64,000 nucleotides of DNA, taken from positions 1 to 64,000 of the forward strand of contig JAIQEY010000033.1 of NCBI GenBank assembly GCA_020073565.1, written 5' to 3'. Numbering within the stretch: position 1 is the stretch's first letter; each line of letters starts with the position of its first letter. The stretch comes from Terriglobia bacterium (GTDB lineage: Bacteria > Acidobacteriota > Terriglobia > Terriglobales > Acidobacteriaceae). Positions 38,742 to 48,909 of the stretch are shown here, one piece after another. The position numbers were made by a program, and so were the translations under genes. The notes below the pieces were generated by a model. It saw nothing but the letters and a program-made list of their open reading frames with translations. It searched no databases and was not told the origin of the DNA.

Positions 38742-40307
38742 TCAGAGTCTTGCGCGGCTGCGGGCGGCGGCGCGCTCCTGCAAAGCAATGGTCACTGCAC
38801 GCAGCATATCGCCGGCAGGAGCAGGTTTGCCTGTCCAGATTTCAAACTGGCGGGCTGCCTGGTGAACGAACATCTCCACCCCGGGGATGACTGCGAACCC
38901 CTTCCTACGGGCCACTTGCAGCAGGTGCGTTTCGACCGGATCGTACACCATGTCGAAGACCACCCGCGCTTGAATCTCATCATCCTTGAGCGGGCAGTCG
39001 CGGGTATTTCCCATACCGACTGGGGTGGCGTTAATGATCACGTCGAAGGTGACCTTTCGCAGATCGGCCCGCTTGAGGGCGTGCGCCTTGGCCTGCCGCG
39101 CCAGCTTCTGCGCCTTGACGGAACTGCGGTTCAGGATCCACACATCGGCGCCGCGCTCTTTCAAACCGAAGACGGCGGCCCTCGCCGCGCCCCCGGCTCC
39201 TACCACCAGCACCTTCGCACCCTCCACAGACAAGCGTTGCTCCAGTGGACGAACGACTCCGGAGGTATCGGTATTGAAACCGTAGAGCTTGCCCTCCTGC
39301 CCGCGAACCACCGTGTTGCAGGCGCCGATTTTTGAGGTTTGGGCGTCGGTGTTATCGAGGTATTCGAGAATCGCCTGCTTGTACGGCATCGTAATACTGA
39401 GGCCGTGCAACGGAATCTCGCGCAGGCAGTACACCAGATCCTTCAGCGTCTTGGCATGCAGAGCCAGATAAACGCCGTTCACATTCTCGCGCCGGAGCGC
39501 CGTGTTCATGATGATGGGAGAGAGCGAATGCTCGATTGGGTCGCCGGCAACACCAAAAACGCGTGTGGCTGCGTCGACTTGCTCGATGCGGTAGACGCTC
39601 CGAAGTTGCTGCGCGCTGATCTGACCCGGCGCGGTCTTCTGATCCGCGCTGACCGCGCCAAACGTGAAGACGCTGCCCGCGCGCACGCTCAGCACGCGGC
39701 TGATAACGCCCTGCTCTCCCATGCACAAACCAATCAGCGCGTGCTTCTCGCCCTGGGTCTGGAGAAACTTCATCATGGTCACGTTGTCAGAGAGCGTGGT
39801 GGCGGTGCTCACGACCTTATAAAAATCGGCCGGGATCTTGAGCATTTTCTCGAGCGTCTTTTCAAGATTGCGTGTCGCCCGGAAATCATGGAACGAAAGA
39901 ATTAGTCCGGCCCGGCTGCGCAGGCGAGCCAGGACGTCCGGCTTCGCTCGCAGACCGCTCTCCAGTTCGACGTCAATGATCTGACAGCCCGCCGCAGTGG
40001 CCTTGGCGAGCACATCGAATTGCGAAGCCAGCGACCCCTTGAACTTGCCTCCGCTATCCACCCGGCGGCAGGTGGCAATGGCGGTTACGTACTGGTGAGT
40101 CTCAAGAAATCGCCGGATCCTGGGCAGGGCCGCAAGCGGCTGCTTCAGGTAGTCTAAGCGGAACTCCAGAAAGGGGTTATCCCGGGCCATCAACTCGGCC
40201 GTATCGAGCATGTCCTCGACCGATTCCCCGCTCAGCGCCAGGCAAACTTTGGGTAAGCGCAACGGCAGGAAGCGGGGAGCGGCAATGGTGGGCAAAGCCA
40301 ATGGCAT
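38742..40307 (-). CDS. Fused type I 3-dehydroquinate dehydratase / shikimate dehydrogenase
   Basis: N-terminal DHQase I (FRLDYL, DFYKVVSTA); C-terminal GDPIEHSLSPIIMN, GAGGAARAAVFGL, INATPVGM. Confidence 0.93.
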   Translation of the reverse strand: MPLALPTIAAPRFLPLRLPKVCLALSGESVEDMLDTAELMARDNPFLEFRLDYLKQPLAALPRIRRFLETHQYVTAIATCRRVDSGGKFKGSLASQFDVLAKATAAGCQIIDVELESGLRAKPDVLARLRSRAGLILSFHDFRATRNLEKTLEKMLKIPADFYKVVSTATTLSDNVTMMKFLQTQGEKHALIGLCMGEQGVISRVLSVRAGSVFTFGAVSADQKTAPGQISAQQLRSVYRIEQVDAATRVFGVAGDPIEHSLSPIIMNTALRRENVNGVYLALHAKTLKDLVYCLREIPLHGLSITMPYKQAILEYLDNTDAQTSKIGACNTVVRGQEGKLYGFNTDTSGVVRPLEQRLSVEGAKVLVVGAGGAARAAVFGLKERGADVWILNRSSVKAQKLARQAKAHALKRADLRKVTFDVIINATPVGMGNTRDCPLKDDEIQARVVFDMVYDPVETHLLQVARRKGFAVIPGVEMFVHQAARQFEIWTGKPAPAGDMLRAVTIALQERAAARSRARL

Positions 40308-40527
40308 TAGTTTCTAGGACGGCGCGATATTACAGGGGCGTAAGCGCAGATGCAACAATGGATTAACAATAGGCAGACAGGAAGCACTTTGGGAGCGGAG
40401 CGGCCGAACACCCTCGTAACCTTGACCCCTCCCTCGGCGCTTGTTACCTTCCGGCTGTAACCCTTGTCTCAAGAAAGAGATAGCGAGGCAGCGTGGTTAG
40501 TTCGGTTGGTTTTGAGTCGGAGGTAAC

Positions 40528-41508
40528 ATGAAGAAAACAGGATTGTTATTGGTGCTGCTGGCGAGCCTGGCAGCAGCCCAGCCCAGCGTCACGTCCACCA
40601 TGGTGGCAACACCGGATGCATCGGGAATCGTCAGCACGTCGGTCAATGTGCCTTTCGTGCGGTACCAGACGCCCACCGCCGCCGACATTTACTGCGCCGG
40701 GTTTATCAGCAAGGAACGCCTGCCGGACGCCAACTACGTCAACGGCGGGCTGCAGAGCCCGACCTCAACCAAGTTCGAGACCGGCGAACTCGTCTACTTG
40801 GCGGGCAGAAGCTACCAGGCGGGGCAACTGTACTCCATCGTCCGCGAACTGCGCGACGTCAATGAATACGAAATCTATCCGGGCGAACGGAAGCTGCTGA
40901 AGGATACAGGGCATCCCTACGGAGAAATCGGCCGTGTGCGGGTGCTTGATATCCGCAGCCATAGCGCGATCGCTCAGGTTGTCTATAGCTGCGATCCCAT
41001 CAACCCGGGCGACGTGGCTGTGCCTTTCTCGGAAAAGCCCATGATTAGCTTCCATGTTCCGGGCCATTTCGACCGCTTCGCCCCGTCGAGCGGCAAACTG
41101 TCGGGACGGATCGTCCTCGGCAAAGACTTCGACGACATCATGGGTACGGGCATGAAACTCTACATGAACATGGGTTCCAACCAGGGCGTAAAAGTGGGCG
41201 ACTATTTCCGCGTTATGCGGTCTTATACGTCCACTCTGCACGATCCGGTGGATTCACTCTCCTTCAAGGCCCAGACCTCGGAAGACACTCAGATGCGTCC
41301 ACCCACCTATGAAGGCGGCTTCTTCTCAAACAACTACGCGACTAAGGCGAAAGGGCCGAACATCCACGTGGCGGACCTGCCACGACGGGCCGTGGGCGAA
41401 GTCGTAGTCCTGAACGTAACGCCGACCACGTCGAGTGCCATGGTGGTGTTCGCTCTGGAAGATGTCTACGCTGGCGATGACGTGGAATTGGACGAGTCAG
41501 CGCAGTAA
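40528..41508 (+). CDS. Secreted hypothetical protein
   Basis: Signal peptide MKKTGLLLVLLASLAAAQ, SD GGAGGT upstream, terminator downstream. Confidence 0.75.
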   Translation: MKKTGLLLVLLASLAAAQPSVTSTMVATPDASGIVSTSVNVPFVRYQTPTAADIYCAGFISKERLPDANYVNGGLQSPTSTKFETGELVYLAGRSYQAGQLYSIVRELRDVNEYEIYPGERKLLKDTGHPYGEIGRVRVLDIRSHSAIAQVVYSCDPINPGDVAVPFSEKPMISFHVPGHFDRFAPSSGKLSGRIVLGKDFDDIMGTGMKLYMNMGSNQGVKVGDYFRVMRSYTSTLHDPVDSLSFKAQTSEDTQMRPPTYEGGFFSNNYATKAKGPNIHVADLPRRAVGEVVVLNVTPTTSSAMVVFALEDVYAGDDVELDESAQ

Positions 41509-41532
41509 CCTTCAAACAATCCGACTGGAAAC

Positions 41533-41562
41533 ACGGGGAGAGATCATCTCCCCGTTTCTTTT
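41533..41562 (+). terminator. Rho-independent terminator
   Basis: ACGGGGAGAGATCATCTCCCCGTTTCTTTTG. Confidence 0.85.
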
Positions 41563-41579
41563 GCGCGTAGAACAGGCCT

Positions 41580-42179
41580 TCAGGACGAGAGATCGCTGTC
41601 GCCAAAGACTTCGGCGGTAAAAGCCTCGAGGGTCGCGCCCGTGCGCCACGCATCGAACGGCAGGCCCGCCTTGCGGCAGGTCTGTGCGAGGAATGTCTCC
41701 CGGTCCCAGTCATATTCGACCGGCACCTGCGGCAGGAGCAGACCGCGACGCGCGCCCAGACAGACGACTAGGCCGTGGCGGCCTACCTCCACCTTCTCAG
41801 CCTGAATTGGAGACAAGCGTGAGAGCACACTCAAGGAAACCTCCAGCCGCGGAGCCTCCTCTTCGGTAACCGGCAAGAAACGAGAGTCTTCGAAGGCGGC
41901 GGCGCGGGCCGTCTCCGAGACCGCACGATACAAGGGCGCAATCGGCATCGCGTAGCCGACGCATCCCCGCAGATCGCCCTCCAGATAGAGAGTGGTGAAG
42001 ACACCCCGAAAATCGGACAAGTGAGGAGCGAAGGCTGCTGGCGGCGCCTGTTCCGCGTAGGTGGAAAGAATGGCCCGATGAGCAATGGCGAGCAGAATGC
42101 GCCGCTCTTCGATCGAGAACTCCGCCGAAGTTGAACTTGAGCTTTCGCGTACCGTCCGATTTTCAGACAGCCTGGACAT
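41580..42179 (-). CDS. AMMECR1 domain protein (AmmeMemoRadiSam protein A type)
   Basis: GVFTTLYLEGDLRGCVGYAMP, LEVSLSVLSRL. Confidence 0.9.
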   Translation of the reverse strand: MSRLSENRTVRESSSSTSAEFSIEERRILLAIAHRAILSTYAEQAPPAAFAPHLSDFRGVFTTLYLEGDLRGCVGYAMPIAPLYRAVSETARAAAFEDSRFLPVTEEEAPRLEVSLSVLSRLSPIQAEKVEVGRHGLVVCLGARRGLLLPQVPVEYDWDRETFLAQTCRKAGLPFDAWRTGATLEAFTAEVFGDSDLSS

Positions 42180-42813
42180 CGCGTTTTCTCCGCCGGGCAA
42201 GGACGAACGTGCGGCGGCGCCGCCGTTCCGACTGCCGGTCGATCCGCGACCAGAAAGCGATGAAGTAGTCGACTGCAGAAACTAGAGACAGCAGAACCAT
42301 GAACCAGATCGCGAGCCACGCGATCCAGTACACCGGGAAAATGTAAATGCCGAATAACGGCCACTCGTGCCAGCGGCGAGCCAGAATCACGGCCACCACC
42401 GAAATGATCTGCACCAGCATCTTGAACTTGCCCAGTTCGCTGGCCTGAATCGTAAATCCTTCCGAAGCTGCGATCGACCGCAGACCACTGACCAGAAACT
42501 CGCGGCCAATGATCACGACCGCCATCCATGCCGGCACCAGCACCGGATTAAACTGCACGAGCGTGATGAAGGCCGCCGCGATCAGCAACTTGTCGGCCAG
42601 CGGATCGAGCAGCATCCCCATGGTCGTGATCTGGCCGCGTTTGCGCGCCAGATAACCGTCAATGCCATCGGTAATGGAAGCCAGGATAAAGACGGTGGAG
42701 GCCAGGAGTTCTCTCTCTCCGTGCTGGCTGGAAAAGCGCGGGCTGCAGAGAATCCAGATCAACAGCGGAATGCTGGCGATCCGCGTGAGCGTGATGTAGT
42801 TGGGAAGATTCAC
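42163..42813 (-). CDS. pgsA: CDP-diacylglycerol--glycerol-3-phosphate 3-phosphatidyltransferase
   Basis: NLPNYITLTRIASIPLLIW, DGIDGYLARKRGQITTMGMLLDPLADKLL. Confidence 0.95.
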   Translation of the reverse strand: MNLPNYITLTRIASIPLLIWILCSPRFSSQHGERELLASTVFILASITDGIDGYLARKRGQITTMGMLLDPLADKLLIAAAFITLVQFNPVLVPAWMAVVIIGREFLVSGLRSIAASEGFTIQASELGKFKMLVQIISVVAVILARRWHEWPLFGIYIFPVYWIAWLAIWFMVLLSLVSAVDYFIAFWSRIDRQSERRRRRTFVLARRRKRDVQAV

Positions 42814-42999
42814 GCGCTACAAGGCCAACGCCCGAGAACGGGCTAGGTTGATTATCCTCTACATCGCTGGCCAAGGCAACGGAGGGAAGAACATCCGGCA
42901 TGGAACGAAGAGAGGCCACCGTCGGGTAAAACCGTGAAGGGCCGACGACGACTTGCTGGAACCGGACGCCCCGCTCTCGGAAAACGAGTCAGGCAAGAA

Positions 43000-43411
43000 C
43001 TACGATGTTCGCCCCAGGCTCTGAAGTAAACCGCCCACCATCTCCGTTACATTGTTATGAGCCGGAACCTGCCCGTTCGGCGTCAATTTGTCCACCAGCG
43101 TGGGCAGTAGCTGTGCGATGGCGGAACCTGCCGTGTCGGGCGAAATCCCAGCCTTCGCGGTCCAGCGCCGTGACCTGGTCGCTCCCCAGTACCTGATGAA
43201 TCTGGTCTCCCGAAATCGGCAGATTTTGTCCAGTCGAGACCCAGGAAGACACCACTCCACCCAAGCCCTTGTCATGGAAATTCTGTACCAGCCCCTGCAA
43301 ACCACCGGGCTGATTCTGGATCATTTGCAAAAGGCTGGATGCGAGCGGACTGGAATTGCCGCCCAGCAAACCACTAACCGCCTGACCTTCGAGATTGTCG
43401 AGTAATCCCAT
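43000..43411 (-). pseudogene. YidB/DUF937 family protein, reading frame disrupted by apparent +1 frameshift near 43156
   Basis: Frame 1 MGLLDNLEGQAVSGLLGG...DQIHQVLGSDQVTALDR; frame 2 continues KAGISPDTAGSAIAQLLPTLVDKLTPNGQVP. Confidence 0.85.
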
Positions 43412-43520
43412 AAGGGCCTCCTAAGAAATTACGGGAAAATACCGCACAAGACGCAGAGCCCCGAAGCAGTCTTTGCTCCGATTCCTCTCGGCGCCCTCTG
43501 CGTCTCGGCGGTGAGCACGC

Positions 43521-43847
43521 TTACTTTTGTTTCGCGATGATCTTGTCCTTGATCTTGTTGTAGGTGGCTTGGGGAAGAACTTTCTTCCTCACCAGATCGG
43601 TCTTCTTCGCATACGGACGTCCGTCAATGATTTTCTGCGAATAGGCCACCCCAATCCCCGGAAGAGCATCGAGTTGGTCTTTAGTGGCCGAGTTGATATC
43701 GAGCAGATCCGCAGCCGGAGCAGCGGCGGCCGCTGCCTTGGCCGGCTTCTTGGCGGTCTTGGCCTGGGCGAAACCCATGCCGCTCATCAAACTCAAGGCG
43801 AAAAGTGCGATCAGAATTCTTGCAACCAGGCTTTTACGCATTGTCAC
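43521..43847 (-). CDS. Secreted helix-hairpin-helix (ComEA-like) protein
   Basis: Signal peptide; [44 protein letters not shown]. Confidence 0.9.
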   Translation of the reverse strand: MTMRKSLVARILIALFALSLMSGMGFAQAKTAKKPAKAAAAAAPAADLLDINSATKDQLDALPGIGVAYSQKIIDGRPYAKKTDLVRKKVLPQATYNKIKDKIIAKQK

Positions 43848-43859
43848 TGTTATTTCTCC

Positions 43860-44669
43860 TTAGTCTTTTTGGGATTCTTTGTAACCGGCAACCTTAGCCT
43901 CGGCTTCAGTCATGAATTTTCCGTTCTTGGTCTTGCCATACCAGCGTCCCCCTTTGTGATAGATGCCGCTGTCAAGGTTGACCCAGACCTTGCCGCTCGC
44001 TTGCGCAGCCGCGATGTCAGGACTGGAGGCCGCTCCGCTGGCGGCAGCCTTGGTCTTTTTGGGGGCCTCCGAAGCGGGAGCTAGGTTGCTGGAGCTGGCC
44101 GCGGGAGTCGACGCCGCAGGCGCACTGGACGCCGCCGGCTTGCTGGGAGCGCTGTAAGAAGCTGCCGGTGTGCTGTCAGTTGCTGTCACGCCGCTCTTTT
44201 TCTTGCGGCTCTTCTTGCTGCCACTCTCCGCAGCAGCGGACGTGTCGGCAGGAGCAGGCGTGGTCGCGTTGGCAGTCTTCTTGCCTTTCTTCGACTTCTT
44301 GTCTGGCTCCGCCGGAGCAGCCTCGGCAGCTTTGGCTTTTGCAGCTTCCGCCGACTTCTTGCTCTTTCTTGACTTTTTGCCAGTCTCCGCGGGCGCGGCA
44401 GTATCGGCGGCCGCTGCTCCGGATGCGCTATCGGCCTTCTTGCTCCTCTTGGATTTCTTCGCAGTCGAGGCCGTATCGTCGGCCGCCGCCTTATCCTTGG
44501 CCGCGGCTTTGTCCTTCTTCGCTTTCTTCTTGGACTTCTTGGTTTCCGAGCTCGATGTATCGCTCGAGCCCGTCTGCGCCTTTGCCAAAGCCGGCAAAAT
44601 CGCCACTGCGAGCATCAGCGAGAAAGCCAGCATCCACAGTGTTAGTTTGTGCCTGGAATAATTGCTCAT
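43860..44669 (-). CDS. Secreted Ala/Lys-rich low-complexity protein with C-terminal VWVNxxSxxYHxxGxxYGxTxxGxxMxExxA module
   Basis: Signal peptide; repeated KKSKKxKK blocks; GKVWVNLDSGIYHKGGRWYGKTKNGKFMTEAEAKVAGY. Confidence 0.8.
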   Translation of the reverse strand: MSNYSRHKLTLWMLAFSLMLAVAILPALAKAQTGSSDTSSSETKKSKKKAKKDKAAAKDKAAADDTASTAKKSKRSKKADSASGAAAADTAAPAETGKKSRKSKKSAEAAKAKAAEAAPAEPDKKSKKGKKTANATTPAPADTSAAAESGSKKSRKKKSGVTATDSTPAASYSAPSKPAASSAPAASTPAASSSNLAPASEAPKKTKAAASGAASSPDIAAAQASGKVWVNLDSGIYHKGGRWYGKTKNGKFMTEAEAKVAGYKESQKD

Positions 44670-44811
44670 GATCGTTTCCTCGCGGTAAGAGGCAGGATGC
44701 CACCCTTCGCCAAATCACCAGGCGATGGGGCGTCCTTGTGAAAAGAAGCTGTTCTGAGACGCCAGCATGATTACACCGGGAGAGACCGGGGGTCAACCAC
44801 CTTAAAGGCAC

Positions 44812-44833
44812 AGGCCTCCGTAAAGGAGGCCCG
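44812..44833 (-). terminator. Hairpin, possible terminator downstream of glutamate dehydrogenase gene
   Basis: GGCCTCC-TTTAC-GGAGGCC on minus strand; weak T-tract. Confidence 0.5.
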
Positions 44834-44850
44834 GGAGATAAAGGGTATGG

Positions 44851-46116
44851 CTAAGCGTAGATCCCGCGCTGGCGAATGGTGTAGGCCACGCGATCGATCG
44901 CCAGCATGTACGCGGCGATTCGGTTGTTGACACCGTGCGTCTCCGCGTAACGCACCACATCGTCAAACGACGAAATCATGATGTGCTCAAGACGCTCGTT
45001 GACCTCGGACTCTTTCCAGAAGTAGCCCTGACGATCCTGCACCCACTCGAAATAAGAAGTCGTTACGCCGCCCGCGTTGGCCAGGATGTCGGGAATGATA
45101 AACACTTTCTTCTCGGCAAGAATTTCATCCGCCGCGGCCGTGGTCGGTCCGTTCGCTCCTTCGGCCAGAATCTTGCACTTCACCCGATCCGCGTTCTGGC
45201 TGGTGATCACATTTTCCGTAGCGGCCGGAATCAGGATGTCGCAATCCACCAGCAACAGTTCGTCCGGATCATACTTATCCGCACCCGGGAAGCCGTGCAC
45301 CGTGCCATTACGCTGGCGGAAATCCCAGAGCGCGACCATGTCGATTCCATTCTTGTTGTAGAGCCCGCCGCCCACTTCGAGGATGCCGATGATTTTGTAA
45401 CCGGCTTCCGCCATCAACCGGGCCGCATGCGACCCGACGTTGCCAAACCCCTGGATCACAACGCGCGTGCTCTCGCGGTTGAGGTGAAGTTTCTTGACTG
45501 CCTCATCGCAGACAATCTGCACTCCACGTCCGGTCGCCTCGCGACGGCCCCGCGATCCGCCGATATTGATCGGTTTGCCAGTGACTACCGCGGTGCATGT
45601 CTGGCGCATGTGCATGGAATACGTGTCCATAATCCAGGCCATCACTTGCTCGTTGGTATTCACGTCGGGCGCGGGAACGTCTTTTTCGGGACCGATGAAC
45701 TCGAACAGTTCCGCCGTGTAGCGGCGCGTCATCCGCTCCAGTTCGCCCATCGACATCTTGTGCGGATCGCAAATAATGCCGCCCTTGGCGCCGCCGAACG
45801 GAATGTTCACGACCGCACATTTCCAAGTCATCCAACTCGCCAAGGCGCGGACTTCGTCTAGGTTTACGTCGGGAGAGTAGCGCAGGCCGCCTTTGGCCGG
45901 GCCGCGCGCGATCGAGTGCTGCACTCGATAGCCGGTGAATACTTCCAGATGGCCATCATCCATCTGCACGGGAATGTGAACAATAATTTCGCGGCTGGGA
46001 CTGCGCAGAACCTTCCAGAGGCCTTCATCCAGATTGAGTTTGTGGGCCGCAAGGTCGAAGCGCGCGGCTTGCGCTTCCCACGGATTAGTTTCCTGTTCCA
46101 GGTCTACGGTTTTCAT
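44851..46116 (-). CDS. Glu/Leu/Phe/Val dehydrogenase (glutamate dehydrogenase)
   Basis: [43 protein letters not shown]. Confidence 0.95.
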   Translation of the reverse strand: MKTVDLEQETNPWEAQAARFDLAAHKLNLDEGLWKVLRSPSREIIVHIPVQMDDGHLEVFTGYRVQHSIARGPAKGGLRYSPDVNLDEVRALASWMTWKCAVVNIPFGGAKGGIICDPHKMSMGELERMTRRYTAELFEFIGPEKDVPAPDVNTNEQVMAWIMDTYSMHMRQTCTAVVTGKPINIGGSRGRREATGRGVQIVCDEAVKKLHLNRESTRVVIQGFGNVGSHAARLMAEAGYKIIGILEVGGGLYNKNGIDMVALWDFRQRNGTVHGFPGADKYDPDELLLVDCDILIPAATENVITSQNADRVKCKILAEGANGPTTAAADEILAEKKVFIIPDILANAGGVTTSYFEWVQDRQGYFWKESEVNERLEHIMISSFDDVVRYAETHGVNNRIAAYMLAIDRVAYTIRQRGIYA

Positions 46117-46469
46117 AGGAGTCTCCGGATCATGATGGATGGCTGTTTGAGAGCTTGCAGTCGCCCCCTTCACGACAGGCAAGCTCCGAAAGTATATTGC
46201 CCGCCCGCAGGCTAGGCAAGCGAGTGGCAGAACCGGTAGTGGTGCAGTTTGGATTTCCACAGGCTGACGAAAAGATTGCGTTTTGCAACCTTTTTGTCAG
46301 AGACTGTAGGCAAGGCGAAAAAGCGTACAAAAGCCGATAAAGCACTGCGCCAATCCGATCAGGTGGAAAAGAGAACTGAGGCCCGTCCAGAGCAAACTGC
46401 CAAACCACCTAAGAAATAATTTCAAACTGCACCACTACCGGAGAACCTTGTACCCTGCATCAGTAAATC

Positions 46470-47933
46470 TCACCACAGACCAAGGATCTTCCACCAGAGG
46501 AAGCCCAGAGTCGTCCAGATCAGAATGTTGGGCACCGACACGATGAGACCAAGCTTCCACCAGGTTCGCATCCGGACATAACCGGCACCAAACAGAATCG
46601 GTGCGGGAGTGGTCCCGTAGTGGGTGAGCGACGCTGCCAAATTGGAAAAGTAGGCTAGCGCCAGGACAGATGGAATAAGCGGCGCGCCCGCGGCGCGCAA
46701 CACCACCAGAAACGGAACGAACATGGTCGTGACTTGACTGGTGATGCTGGCAAATCCATAGTGGGCGTAAAAGTAGACCAGCAGCAGTCCTCCCATGGCT
46801 GCCCACCAGTGCCAGCCCACGGTGTACCTCGCGGAGACTTCTGCGAAACGCTTGGTGATACCCGAATCCCCCAGGGCGGCCGCCAGCCGCACCAATCCAC
46901 CGTACCAGAGGAAAACATCCCAAGCGGCACGCTCAGCCAGGAGATCAGACCACTCCAGTACCCCGGTGACCAGCAGCACCCCCACCCCGGTCAGCGCGAC
47001 CACTGAATAGTGTATCCCGTGCAGCTCAGTTGTCATCCACAAGGCGGCGACCAGACCGAACACCAGCAGGAGCAACCTTTCCGCTGGCGACATCCGCCCC
47101 AACCGTTTCAGTTCCCTGGTCGCAAACTCAGCCGCTGCCGGCGTGTGCGTAATTTCTGGTGGGAAAAGCCGATACAGAAGTGGCGGTATTACCGCCAGCG
47201 ACACCAGCCCCGGAACTATCGCCCACAACAGCCAGTGGCCATAACTCAGCTCTACCCCGCCCACTTGTTTCGCCAGTTTACCGATCATCGGATTGGAAAC
47301 CTGCCCGGTAAGAAACATCGCGCAGATAATCACGTCCCCCTGGTAAATCAGGCTCATCAGAAAAGCGCCCAAGCGCGGCGCGGTCGGTCCAGGTTCCGAG
47401 TCGTAAGCCACCGCCAGACTCCTGGCAATCGGGAAGACGACACCGCCGCAGCGCGCGGAATTCGACGGGATCACTGCCGCCAATAGAAAATCGGTGCAGA
47501 CGAGCGCATAACCCAGACCGAGCGAGTGACGTCCGAGGACACGAATGAACAGGAGCGCGATTCGTCGCCCCAGTCCGGTCTTGAGCATCGCCCGCGAGAT
47601 GAAAAATGCGGGCAGACAGATCCACACAATGGGGTCGGCGTAGCCCGCCAGCGCCTCCCCGACCGGTAAGGCGCGGGTTAGAGCTACCGCGGTCACGGCG
47701 ATGAGCACTATGCCGCCCGCCGGGATCGGCTGGACGATGGATCCCACCACCGTGGCTGCAAAGATCGCAAAAAGATTCCAAGACTGCCGCGCGACCCCGC
47801 TGGGCACAGGAATGAGCGCAATCGCGAGACCGGACAGCAACACTACGCTCCAACGCGCAAACAATGAGTGCCGCGTCACCCAGGCACGAAGGCCGGAAAC
47901 CCCGCCCGTTTCTGTTGTGGAGTCAGCGTCCAT
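46470..47933 (-). CDS. DASS/SLC13 family anion transporter
   Basis: Polytopic; IPSNSARCGGVVFPIA, ASLTHYGTTPAPILFGAGY. Confidence 0.88.
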   Translation of the reverse strand: MDADSTTETGGVSGLRAWVTRHSLFARWSVVLLSGLAIALIPVPSGVARQSWNLFAIFAATVVGSIVQPIPAGGIVLIAVTAVALTRALPVGEALAGYADPIVWICLPAFFISRAMLKTGLGRRIALLFIRVLGRHSLGLGYALVCTDFLLAAVIPSNSARCGGVVFPIARSLAVAYDSEPGPTAPRLGAFLMSLIYQGDVIICAMFLTGQVSNPMIGKLAKQVGGVELSYGHWLLWAIVPGLVSLAVIPPLLYRLFPPEITHTPAAAEFATRELKRLGRMSPAERLLLLVFGLVAALWMTTELHGIHYSVVALTGVGVLLVTGVLEWSDLLAERAAWDVFLWYGGLVRLAAALGDSGITKRFAEVSARYTVGWHWWAAMGGLLLVYFYAHYGFASITSQVTTMFVPFLVVLRAAGAPLIPSVLALAYFSNLAASLTHYGTTPAPILFGAGYVRMRTWWKLGLIVSVPNILIWTTLGFLWWKILGLW

Positions 47934-47981
47934 CGCAACCCTTCCCGGCCGGCGAACGAGCCAGATGGAACAATTCAGGAC

Positions 47982-48803
47982 TCAGCTCAACTTCTCTGAG
48001 ACGTAGACAAACCGTGAGAGCCGTCTTTCCCTCGCAACCAGCGCCGCCACCGCGAAGAATTCCTGCTGCCCCTCATAGACCTGGTCGCCCTCAATCTGGC
48101 GCAGTGCGGTGTCCCTCGACGCTCGGGCGGCGCGGCGGCGCTCGGCAACTTCAGCCATATTCGCGGTTACGTCCTTGCGGACCAGCAGCCGCAAACCGCA
48201 TTGCTGAATCACGCTTTCGTCATAGTCAGGTGGAACGAAGAGGAAGAAACCGATCGAACTCCGCACCGCAATTTCGGCATTCGTGAGCGGCCCAGTCACC
48301 GTGATGGGATCGGTGAACAACAACCGTCCACCCGGCTTCAGCAGCCGGGCCCAATCGGCAAGGACGCGCGGCCGATCGGGAAGGTGGTTGATTGCGTCAA
48401 TGCAAGTGATGGCATCGAGACTGGCGGATGGAAAGGGCAATGGCACGGTCGCATCCGCCACCCGAAATTCAGCTCTCTGCCTCAAGCCGCGCTGCACGGC
48501 GAGTACATTCGCCGTCGAAACTGCATCCTCATGAATGTCAATCCCGCAAACAGAACAGCCAGTGATGGCAGCGACCCGTAGCGCCGGCCCTCCCGATCCG
48601 CACGCAACATCCAGGAGGTTCTTGCCCGAAGAAAGGTTGAGCCAGTTGAGAAATTCGTCCTGCTCGTTCGCCGTGAGCCAACTACTCTGCCCAATGTCGT
48701 CCCCAAATGCGTCACGACGGATCTCTGCATACAGCTCGGTTTGGAAGTTCCCGTAGTTGGCGTCATAGTGACCGCCAGCAAGAGGCGTGTTGGACTTAAC
48801 CAT
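47982..48803 (-). CDS. Class I SAM-dependent methyltransferase
   Basis: NLLDVACGSGGPALRVA, CIDAINHLPDRPRVLADWARLLKPGGRLLFTD. Confidence 0.88.
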   Translation of the reverse strand: MVKSNTPLAGGHYDANYGNFQTELYAEIRRDAFGDDIGQSSWLTANEQDEFLNWLNLSSGKNLLDVACGSGGPALRVAAITGCSVCGIDIHEDAVSTANVLAVQRGLRQRAEFRVADATVPLPFPSASLDAITCIDAINHLPDRPRVLADWARLLKPGGRLLFTDPITVTGPLTNAEIAVRSSIGFFLFVPPDYDESVIQQCGLRLLVRKDVTANMAEVAERRRAARASRDTALRQIEGDQVYEGQQEFFAVAALVARERRLSRFVYVSEKLS

Positions 48804-48909
48804 TTTGGCCTTCCGGATTCCCATCGGCGGAATCCGCCGATATACCCGTTTGACTTGAAAAACTCGCAGCATTGTACGCCTTCCCTATAATGGGAGCCTT
48901 GAGAAAAAC

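Noticed and set aside
44170-44661. Plus-strand ORFs opposite the Ala/Lys-rich gene
   Set aside because: Low-complexity antisense artefact; the minus frame has a signal peptide and a recognisable C-terminal module.
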